From assembly GCA_017646765.1 (NCBI GenBank), contig JAGCMD010000028.1, positions 1 to 46,717 of the forward strand: 46,717 bases of DNA, in the 5' to 3' direction. The notes under the pieces were generated by a model. It was not told the DNA's origin. It was given only the letters and a program-made list of their open reading frames with translations, and did not search any database. Shown piece after piece: positions 40,726 to 46,717 of the stretch (the first letter of the stretch is position 1; every line of letters begins with the position of its first letter). This stretch comes from Elusimicrobiaceae bacterium. GTDB lineage: Bacteria > Elusimicrobiota > Elusimicrobia > Elusimicrobiales > Elusimicrobiaceae. Position numbers and translations under genes: made by a program.

Positions 40726-41604
40726 TTATCTATTCCACAATTCACGAATAGCTTGGTATTCTCTTTCTAATTCCGGGATGCCGGCAGTGGCGTCCGGAAA
40801 TTGCAATAACCAGGAAGTTCTGAAGTGCAAGTTTCTTTCCAAAAGGTCTTGTGTTTGCCGGGGGCCGTGGCCGTGTTCTTGGACAAAGATTTCCAAATCT
40901 TCACGCAATTGTTCCATTAAATACAAGCGGTTTTCCACTTCTGTTTTCATGGTAATTTCTCTTAAATTTCTAAGGGCTTCTTCCGTGGATGCATTGCGTA
41001 AGGAAAGCGCCTTGCGTTCCGCTTCAATCCCCGGGATTCTGTCTAAGCGGTTGGGGTGATCCAACAAAAACTCTACCGTAGGATTGGTTTCATTTAAGTG
41101 GAAATAATGGGTCAGCGATTCGCGGACGGTTGCAGGATCTTGAGAATTTCTAATCTTTTTAACAAAGGTGTTTCCCAACATATCCATTTCCCCTTCATCA
41201 GATACGGCTTTTAGGACGGCTTGATGCTGGGTAGGGAAATCTTTGGTTTGTTCTAAATTTTTTACCAATTCTTCGGCTCTTTTGATGCTTTGTTTAACCG
41301 AGTGGACGGTTTCTATAACCGTGGGAGTTGCGTAAGCGGACATAAATTTGGCAGTGTTGTTAGCGGCGATATTCGTCCGCTGCGCGCGGGCCATTTTAGA
41401 AATGTTAGTGCTAATTTCGCTGTGGAGAGATTTGACACCTTTGCCTAATTCTCCGGAAATAGCTCGGCTGAGATTGCCCGAAAGGGCGGATTTTATAAGT
41501 TTGCCGTCCCCCGGCCCCGGCATGATGGCTTGAGAAGGAATAAATCCCAAGCTGAGTAAAACGGCAAGACAAAAAAGCGATTTGATAGTAATGTGTTTGT
41601 TCAT
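40726..41604 (-). CDS. Secreted helical protein of unknown function
   Basis: 292 residues. A signal peptide (1-26, ending SQA-IM) is followed by an almost wholly helical, charged protein. The C-terminal 60 residues contain EIFVQEHGHGPRQTQ, a His/Gly/Arg turn between helices. I do not recognise a family. No Shine-Dalgarno sequence is close to the ATG. TAAATT ends 6 nt upstream, with TTGTTT 17 nt further, so this may be another leaderless gene with a weaker promoter. A 19-nt motif shared with the pseudoprotease operon lies at 41636-41654. Confidence 0.75.
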   Translation of the reverse strand: MNKHITIKSLFCLAVLLSLGFIPSQAIMPGPGDGKLIKSALSGNLSRAISGELGKGVKSLHSEISTNISKMARAQRTNIAANNTAKFMSAYATPTVIETVHSVKQSIKRAEELVKNLEQTKDFPTQHQAVLKAVSDEGEMDMLGNTFVKKIRNSQDPATVRESLTHYFHLNETNPTVEFLLDHPNRLDRIPGIEAERKALSLRNASTEEALRNLREITMKTEVENRLYLMEQLREDLEIFVQEHGHGPRQTQDLLERNLHFRTSWLLQFPDATAGIPELEREYQAIRELWNR

Positions 41605-41635
41605 ATTCTTAATTTAGCTCTTTTATGTGTCAGAA

Positions 41636-41654
41636 ACAAGGGTCAAAAGACCTA
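41636..41654 (-). promoter_or_regulatory. Shared upstream motif before the 292-residue gene
   Basis: On the minus strand this reads TAGGTCTTTTGACCCTTGT, with a small GGTC-TTTT-GACC dyad. It agrees at 16 of 19 positions with 30000-30018. Confidence 0.35.
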
Positions 41655-41678
41655 GACGAACCTGGGCCCTTTGGGTAG

Positions 41679-41707
41679 AAAAAGCCCCGCGCTTTTTTGC
41701 GCGGGGC
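41679..41707 (-). terminator. Terminator after the GH57 gene
   Basis: A perfect 9-bp stem (GCCCCGCGC at 41684-41692 with GCGCGGGGC at 41699-41707) has a six-nt loop. On the minus strand a TTTTTC run follows. Confidence 0.88.
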
Positions 41708-41725
41708 AAGCGGGTAAACGGAGAA

Positions 41726-43348
41726 TTAATACTTACTCAGGACCGCTTCTTTGGATGCAGACGAATACACATTGTAATCTATTTGCTGGAAGATAGAATC
41801 TCTTTGTTCCAGGTCGTAAACGTAGGCCTCGTTAATGCGGTTGCCTTGAACTTGTTCGTAGAGTTCGTTAAAACGTTTGATGTGGTCCTTAGTGCGTTTG
41901 GTGGAATACTCTTTGGCGGTACCCGTTGTCATCAAGAACGCCCAGTCGGACGATTGCATCAGCACTAACTCGCGTGCCAGTTGGTTAAGTGCCCGGCGCA
42001 AAAGGCCGTCAGCGTTTGGAAATTTATTGGCCAATTCCATCATGCGCTCAGACGACTTAATGAGGTGGCGGTAGATCCAATCGTTGCCGCTGTTAAGCCA
42101 TACATCGTGGTAGCCTTTATCGCCCCACGAGGACATAGACGGCTGCACCACTTGGTTTTGCGGATACATAGCCAAATACTCACTGGGCGTAATCAGCTTG
42201 ATATCGTTTTGGTCGTAATAGATTTTCTTAAATAGGAACTCCAAGAATTCAATACCTTCATACCACCAGTGTCCGTACAATTCCGCGTCGTACATAGATA
42301 CTACGAGCGGTTTGCGGTCAATAATGGTGCTTAAATATTCAATCTGTTTTTGGCGGTTGAACATAAAGTTCCCGGCGTGCTCAGCCGCTACTTCGCGGGC
42401 GGCGTACGGGTCATACGCTTGCTTTTGGTTGAGGGCCACCTTGCCGGTAATTTTATGGTATTTCATACCGATATTGCGGCGGACACCGTCGGAGTGCAAA
42501 TACGGCTTGATGTAATCGTAATCTAAATCGTACCCTAAATCGCGGTAAAATTCGCGGTAGCGCGGATCGCCGGGGTAGCCGGACTCGGCACTCCACACTT
42601 GTTGGGCTGATTCCATATCACGCGCAAATGCGGCTAAGCCTGTTTGCGGGCAATTGACCGGTGCATAAATGCCGTATTTGGGCCGCGGCGTGCCGTGCAA
42701 AATGCCGTGGGCCTCGGTAAAGAAAAAGCGGATGCCTTCATCCCGTAAGAATTTATCGTCACCGGGGTTATAGGCGCACTCGGCCAGCCAAATACCGCGC
42801 GGGCTTTTGCCAAAACGGCTGCGGTAGTCATTAGCGGCGATTTTGATTTGGGCATTGACACTTTCTTTGTGCACCATCAGCGGCAAGTAGCCGTGTGTGG
42901 CGCAACAAGTAATAATTTCCAACTTACCCATGTCCTGAAATTTTTTGAACCCCTGCAATACATGCCGGTGATAACGGTTTTCAAATAAATCTTGGTAGCG
43001 GCGGAACTTATTAAAATACATCCGCGCGACGCCTTCAAACTCCGTACCTTGCGTGCGGTTGAGTTCCTTTTGCGACAGCTCCACCCGTTGATTGAGATAA
43101 TGCGCAAAGCGGTCAATTAACAGCGGATCCTCCATCATATTGCACAGGGGGGGCGTAAGCGTCATGGTCAAGCGGAAATCAGTACCTTCTTCGGTTAAAT
43201 TTTCAAAGACATTTAACAGCGGAATATATGTTTCCACCATGGCTTCGTAAAACCAATCTTCTTCCAAAAAGTCCGGGTATTCCGGGTGCTTAATGAAAGG
43301 CAAATGTGCGTGTAATACAAGTGCTAAATATCCTTTTTCTTGTCCCAT
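41726..43348 (-). CDS. GH57 1,4-alpha-glucan branching enzyme (DUF1957 type)
   Basis: 540 residues. The N-terminal GH57 barrel starts with YLALVLHAHLPFIKHPEYPDFLEEDWFYEA-like sequence. The likely nucleophile is E190 in IWLAECAY and the acid/base is D354 in SMYDAELYGHWW, at positions matching characterised GH57 branching enzymes. The C-terminal helical DUF1957 domain contains GDKGYHDVWLNSGNDW. It introduces alpha-1,6 branches into glycogen-like glucan. It lies 2 nt after the DUF4912 gene, a pairing common in several phyla, and may indicate glycogen storage. Confidence 0.92.
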   Translation of the reverse strand: MGQEKGYLALVLHAHLPFIKHPEYPDFLEEDWFYEAMVETYIPLLNVFENLTEEGTDFRLTMTLTPPLCNMMEDPLLIDRFAHYLNQRVELSQKELNRTQGTEFEGVARMYFNKFRRYQDLFENRYHRHVLQGFKKFQDMGKLEIITCCATHGYLPLMVHKESVNAQIKIAANDYRSRFGKSPRGIWLAECAYNPGDDKFLRDEGIRFFFTEAHGILHGTPRPKYGIYAPVNCPQTGLAAFARDMESAQQVWSAESGYPGDPRYREFYRDLGYDLDYDYIKPYLHSDGVRRNIGMKYHKITGKVALNQKQAYDPYAAREVAAEHAGNFMFNRQKQIEYLSTIIDRKPLVVSMYDAELYGHWWYEGIEFLEFLFKKIYYDQNDIKLITPSEYLAMYPQNQVVQPSMSSWGDKGYHDVWLNSGNDWIYRHLIKSSERMMELANKFPNADGLLRRALNQLARELVLMQSSDWAFLMTTGTAKEYSTKRTKDHIKRFNELYEQVQGNRINEAYVYDLEQRDSIFQQIDYNVYSSASKEAVLSKY

Positions 43349-43350
43349 AA

Positions 43351-44220
43351 TTATTTTCCTTGTTCGCGAAGCGCCTTGATGTTAATGTGGCGGTGTTTAT
43401 CGTTCTTGGCATTGCGGGCGTGTATCGGTAAATCTACCACACTGCCGGCCGGTAAATGTTGGCGGATAGAGAATTTGCCTTCCTTAAGTTCAATATCTTG
43501 TCCGTTAATAGACACAATGGCATTTTTGGAAGCCGAACCGTAAATAATAATTTCGCAATCGGCTTTGAGCCAAATGTCTTCGTCTTCCTGTACTTTATCT
43601 AAGTGTAAGGCAAAGGACGACCAGGAGCTTGGCGCGCCGGACGGGGTAAGCTCGGTCAGCTTCCAGCGTTGGCCGATTACCTGCATGCGTTCGCTGGCGC
43701 CCATGCCGATATAATCGGCTCCGGCCAGCTTTAAGAGTTTTTGGAAGTCTCCTTCCACAATCATCCACTTATCGTCAATGATGTCGGAAATTTTGCCGGG
43801 CGGCAACGATGTTACGTTGCTGCGCGAAACCAAGATAAATTGTCCGTCGGTTGTTAAATAACCCAAATCAGCCACGTAGCTGCGGCCGGACTGCGGTGCA
43901 TTGATATACCAGCTGCGCGCTTCAAAAATAACCGGCATATCATAATAGCAAACGGAGTTCGTGCCGTTAAACATGGGCACGTCCGTTACGTCGTGTAAAC
44001 GGATGATGGTGCGGGCGTTATTTAACGTATCTGCCCCATATTGCCCTCTTAAAAAATCTAACGTGCCGGAGGTAATTTCCCAAAACAGGAAGAGCCAAGC
44101 CGGGTCTTTAGGCAGTAAGTAGCTTTCCGTCCGGCCATATCCGGCCGGGATATCTGCTTCGGTCTGGGCGTCTTTTGCAATAGGTTTTACAAATACGCCC
44201 GAAGATAAACTTTTTTCCAT
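43351..44220 (-). CDS. DUF4912-family protein
   Basis: 289 residues. The DUF4912 core spans about 28-215, beginning with SYLLPKDPAWLFLFWEIT (the family's W-x-x-x-x-W-E-I pattern) and including IRLHDVTDV, SWYINAPQSGRSYVADLGY and GASER. The C-terminal 70 residues hold a beta-rich segment similar to a carbohydrate-binding or immunoglobulin-like fold (ADCEIIIYGSASKNAIVSI) and a basic tail. Its function is unknown. The fixed pairing with a GH57 branching enzyme suggests a role in glucan metabolism. It is first in a two-gene operon behind an extended -10 promoter. Confidence 0.85.
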   Translation of the reverse strand: MEKSLSSGVFVKPIAKDAQTEADIPAGYGRTESYLLPKDPAWLFLFWEITSGTLDFLRGQYGADTLNNARTIIRLHDVTDVPMFNGTNSVCYYDMPVIFEARSWYINAPQSGRSYVADLGYLTTDGQFILVSRSNVTSLPPGKISDIIDDKWMIVEGDFQKLLKLAGADYIGMGASERMQVIGQRWKLTELTPSGAPSSWSSFALHLDKVQEDEDIWLKADCEIIIYGSASKNAIVSINGQDIELKEGKFSIRQHLPAGSVVDLPIHARNAKNDKHRHINIKALREQGK

Positions 44221-44270
44221 AACACACCCCTTTTTATTTTCCTTTTGTATAGTTATTTATGCTTTCCTTT

Positions 44271-44279
44271 ATTATAGCA
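44271..44279 (-). promoter_or_regulatory. Extended -10 promoter of the DUF4912-GH57 operon
   Basis: On the minus strand TGCTATAAT precedes the DUF4912 ATG by 50 nt. Here the mRNA has a leader with AAAGGGG. Two inverted repeats lie upstream at 44291-44322. Confidence 0.55.
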
Positions 44280-44290
44280 TTTTTAGAGTA

Positions 44291-44322
44291 GGCATATTGC
44301 CTTGACAAGGGGGGCTTGTCAA
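44291..44322. promoter_or_regulatory. Two adjacent inverted repeats, possible operator
   Basis: GGCATATTGCC (44291-44301) is directly followed by TTGACAAG-GGGGG-CTTGTCAA (44302-44322), a perfect 8-bp dyad. They sit between the feoB stop and the DUF4912 promoter. They could be an operator, or a hairpin marking the end of feoB, although no T-run follows on the minus strand. Confidence 0.4.
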
Positions 44323-44337
44323 CGGTTTTTAAGCGGA

Positions 44338-46272
44338 TTACAACAAGATGAGTTTTAGGATAAACCCGGTAGTAAACGCCAACCCTAGGGTCAGGCCGAC
44401 GATACGCAGGGTGTCTTTCCAGCCGTTTTCGCGTAACATAACAAAGAAGGTCGCCACGCAGGGTAAGTACATAGTCATAAATACGCAGGCAATGACCAGG
44501 GCTTGCGCGGACAGATTGAAAGGATTGAGCAGCGAAATGGCAATATCTTTACGCAAAAAACCTAAAATTAACAAAGAAGTGGTATCTGCCGGCAGTCCCA
44601 AAATATATTCCACCGGGTAGCGCGAGATTTTCGTAATCAGTTCCGTGATGCCGGACATTTGCATTAAATCTACAAACAGTACCCCGCATAGAATGAGCGG
44701 CAACGCATCTCCCAAATACTCCTTCATGCGCAGCCATAACTTGCGCCCCAATACGCGCAAATGCGGGATTTGCCAGGAGGGGATTTCCATAAACAACTCC
44801 GGGGTTTCGCCTTTCATTAACCGGTTGAGTATCGTGCCCGCGACAATACCATTTAGCACCAGGACCCCAAATACCATCAGCATATATTTCAGGCCGTAAG
44901 GGGATAAAATGGAAATAATCATAGCCGTTTGCGAGATGCACGGCGCTAACACCAGCACGAGCGCCAGTGCAATAATACGCTCGCGCCGCGTTTCCAGCAC
45001 GCGCGCGCCCATGACGGCGGGTACCTTACACCCAAAACCCAGCATAATCGGGATAGCCCCGTAGCCGTGTAAGCCGATTTTATGTAAAATGCCGTCCAGC
45101 AAAATAGCCAGACGCGGTAAATATCCCAAATCGCCCAAAAAGCCAAACAGCGCATAAAAAGCAAGCACGTAGGGCATTACTTCCACAAGAGCAATGTGGA
45201 GCCCGTCCGTTAATACGCCAAAATATACATTACCGCCGTCTCCGGCCAGCAGCAGCCCCAACCCATTATTTCGCCACGGGCCTAAAAGGTGTTCTATGAA
45301 GGGAAGATAATAGTTTTCGTACAGCGGGTCCAATAAACTGATAATTCCCTCTCCGGTCCAACGCACTAAAAAGAACGAAAGAATGAGTACCGCCAGCGCA
45401 ATGGGCAAGCCGGTCAGCGGGGCAGTCGCCCACGCTTGCAAATGTTCCCAAACAGAAGGGTGTTTGTGTTTTACTTGTTGGACTTTACCGATAATTTTAC
45501 CGATAAGCTGCCATTTTTCCTCATCTGTTTCAGGGGGGGTAATGCCGGCGAGGTTGCCTTTTAAATTAGATACCTGCTGGGCCAGTTCGGCAAACCCTTC
45601 CCCGGTGGTTGCTACCACCGGAATAACGGGGATGCCCAATAATTTGGAGAGTTGTTTTACGTTAATTAAAATACCTTTGCGTTTGGCTTCATCAAATTTA
45701 TTGAGTAAAAACACAACCGGTTTTTTTAAGGACAATAACTCAAGTAAAAAATAGAGGTTGCGCTCTAAGTGCGACGCATCTGCTACGCACACCACAAAAT
45801 CATATTCTAATTCTTTAAACAATTTGTGCTTTTTCCCATCCATTTGCCAGTCTTCTTCCAAACGGTACAGACCGGGGATGTCAATAATGTCGTACGATTC
45901 GCCGTTAAAGTGGGTTTGCCCGTAGTTTAGACCGACCGTTGTGCCGGGGAAGTTGGAAGAAATTACACCAATCCCTGTCAAGCGGGAAAAGATCAAACTC
46001 TTGCCTACGTTGGGGTTTCCGGCTAAAAGGAACGTGTTTTTGCGAGAAGTGACGATGATTTTTTTGGCCGTTTCCCGCCCGATAGCTACGTCGGTTCCGG
46101 ATACATTAACCAACACCGGGCTGCGCCCCTTCTGACGTGTAATAAACTGCCCACGCACTAGGCCCATAGCGGCTAATTTTTCGGTCATTTTGGCGTCGGC
46201 TTGAATTTCTTTGATCTGAGCGGTCTGCCCCGCTTTTAGTTGATAAAGCGAACGGGAATTGGTCTTTTCCAT
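44338..46272 (-). CDS. feoB: Ferrous iron transporter, FeoA-FeoB fusion
   Basis: 644 residues from the ATG at 46272. An ATG 36 nt upstream is the other option, but it would lie inside the promoter region. Residues 1-78 are an SH3-like FeoA domain (LKAGQTAQIKEI, MGLVRGQFITRQKG). The G domain follows with G1 GNPNVGKS (85-92), G3 DIPGLY (131-136) and G4 NKFD. The membrane part (about 275-644) has the two Gate motifs, including GFGCKVPAVMGARVLETRRERI. The protein takes up Fe2+ across the inner membrane, driven or gated by GTP. Fusion of FeoA to FeoB occurs in several anaerobes. No feoC is present. It is divergent from a ferredoxin gene. Confidence 0.93.
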   Translation of the reverse strand: MEKTNSRSLYQLKAGQTAQIKEIQADAKMTEKLAAMGLVRGQFITRQKGRSPVLVNVSGTDVAIGRETAKKIIVTSRKNTFLLAGNPNVGKSLIFSRLTGIGVISSNFPGTTVGLNYGQTHFNGESYDIIDIPGLYRLEEDWQMDGKKHKLFKELEYDFVVCVADASHLERNLYFLLELLSLKKPVVFLLNKFDEAKRKGILINVKQLSKLLGIPVIPVVATTGEGFAELAQQVSNLKGNLAGITPPETDEEKWQLIGKIIGKVQQVKHKHPSVWEHLQAWATAPLTGLPIALAVLILSFFLVRWTGEGIISLLDPLYENYYLPFIEHLLGPWRNNGLGLLLAGDGGNVYFGVLTDGLHIALVEVMPYVLAFYALFGFLGDLGYLPRLAILLDGILHKIGLHGYGAIPIMLGFGCKVPAVMGARVLETRRERIIALALVLVLAPCISQTAMIISILSPYGLKYMLMVFGVLVLNGIVAGTILNRLMKGETPELFMEIPSWQIPHLRVLGRKLWLRMKEYLGDALPLILCGVLFVDLMQMSGITELITKISRYPVEYILGLPADTTSLLILGFLRKDIAISLLNPFNLSAQALVIACVFMTMYLPCVATFFVMLRENGWKDTLRIVGLTLGLAFTTGFILKLILL

Positions 46273-46292
46273 AAAAGTTAGTTTTTCCTTAC

Positions 46293-46323
46293 TTTTATAT
46301 TGTAGCATTACTAATCAATTTTA
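46293..46323 (-). promoter_or_regulatory. Likely feoB promoter
   Basis: On the minus strand TTGCCT, an 18-nt spacer and TACAAT lie upstream of 46272. An AAGGA site follows in the short leader. I could not recognise a Fur box, although iron regulation would be expected. Confidence 0.4.
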
Positions 46324-46368
46324 GGCAAGGGGTTTTTGTTAGCCGGCGGTGCAAAGTGGATAGGTTTT

Positions 46369-46377
46369 TGATATAAT
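46369..46377 (+). promoter_or_regulatory. Extended -10 promoter of the ferredoxin gene
   Basis: TGATATAAT (TATAAT at 46372-46377) precedes a leader of about 30 nt with AGGAG before the ATG at 46416. Confidence 0.55.
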
Positions 46378-46415
46378 TTAAACATAGAAATCTACTTAAT
46401 ATAGGAGAACAGAAT

Positions 46416-46586
46416 ATGGCATATAAAGTCAATCCGGAAGTGTGTATTAACTGCGGTGCTTGCGAATCTGCCTGCCCCGTTACCGCCATCAGCGAAGTAA
46501 ACGGCAAAAGAAACATTGATGCATCTAAATGTGTAGAGTGCGGCGCTTGCGCCGGCACCTGCCCGGTTAGCGCAATTGCTCTGTAA
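46416..46586 (+). CDS. Small 2[4Fe-4S] ferredoxin
   Basis: 56 residues, a clostridial-type ferredoxin. Both cluster motifs are complete: C10-x2-C13-x2-C16-x3-C20P and C39-x2-C42-x2-C45-x3-C49P. It carries electrons at low potential for anaerobic enzymes such as pyruvate:ferredoxin oxidoreductase or hydrogenase, which fits an anaerobic gut bacterium. It has an AGGAG site, an extended -10 promoter and its own terminator, and is divergent from the iron importer gene feoB. Confidence 0.96.
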   Translation: MAYKVNPEVCINCGACESACPVTAISEVNGKRNIDASKCVECGACAGTCPVSAIAL

Positions 46587-46614
46587 GCTTTGGTATTATA
46601 AACCAAGCGCTTTG

Positions 46615-46647
46615 AATATCCCTCGCTTATTGCGGGGGATATTTTTT
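46615..46647 (+). terminator. Terminator after the ferredoxin gene
   Basis: The 12-bp stem AATATCCCTCGC / GCGGGGGATATT (one G-T pair) with a TTATT loop is followed by TTTT. Confidence 0.88.
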
Positions 46648-46655
46648 GCTATACT
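46647..46655 (+). promoter_or_regulatory. Possible extended -10 promoter for a gene beyond the window
   Basis: TGCTATACT follows the ferredoxin terminator. Nothing coding is visible after it before the window ends. Confidence 0.35.
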
Positions 46656-46717
46656 ATTTTAATCTCCTGTAAGCGGTTCTTTCCAACGCAAAAAAGTAGG
46701 CGTATTTGATTTCACGC

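Noticed and set aside
44302-44330. Hairpin as terminator of feoB
   Set aside because: The T-run is on the plus-strand side, while feoB is transcribed on the minus strand. I list it instead as a possible operator.

Overview
The window reads as a chromosomal segment of a diderm, Gram-negative-type bacterium. It encodes LptD, Pal, CpoB, TolB, a TolC-family protein, two YjbH/LPP20-type envelope families and many lipoproteins. The overall gene content, with many secreted proteins of unknown function and a paired DUF4912/GH57 branching enzyme, fits a gut lineage of Elusimicrobiota. That placement is an inference from general knowledge, not from any search. There are no rRNA or tRNA genes, no CRISPR array, no insertion sequence and no prophage that I can see.

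Layout. 116-3426 (+): a secreted unknown, then two GT4-type glycosyltransferases, facing a MurJ/MviN-type flippase (3429-4949, -). 4984-9073 (+): gatB, then pal, cpoB and tolB (peptidoglycan-outer membrane tethering), closed by a terminator. 9227-24882 (-): a tightly packed run of 12 genes, tpiA, deoC, a large DnaA-like AAA+ protein, two LPP20/FlgT-like lipoproteins, comM, dprA, topA, a Xer recombinase, a ROK kinase, lptD and an RDD membrane protein, with four-base overlaps or tiny gaps throughout. 25061-27992 (+): rbfA, nrnA-like, truB and ribF (ribosome maturation, RNA turnover and modification, flavin cofactors), ending in a perfect hairpin terminator.

28058-37092 (-): an envelope and secretion region. 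It has two secreted trypsin-fold pseudoproteases, a TPR protein, a previously unlisted 48-residue Cys/His-rich mini-protein coupled to a membrane protein, and a six-gene operon (lipoprotein, YjbH-like barrel, HAMP-only membrane protein, TolC-like, patatin, TPR lipoprotein). 37219-40103 (-): a large membrane-anchored unknown and an active-looking HtrA-like protease. 40186-40656 (+): greA. 40726-44220 (-): a secreted unknown, a GH57 branching enzyme and a DUF4912 protein. 44338-46272 (-): a FeoA-FeoB fusion, divergent from a small 2[4Fe-4S] ferredoxin (46416-46586, +).

The most interesting signals are these. (1) Five genes carry an exact TATAAT box ending 6-7 nt before the ATG and no Shine-Dalgarno sequence, which points to widespread leaderless mRNAs. 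(2) The 48-residue mini-protein has its own leaderless promoter. (3) The DnaA-like protein lacks the DnaA DNA-binding domain and has unknown N- and C-terminal domains. (4) The pseudoprotease pair keeps the trypsin C42-C58 cysteine spacing but has lost the catalytic His and Ser. (5) The patatin/TolC/HAMP/YjbH operon is an uncharacterised envelope module.
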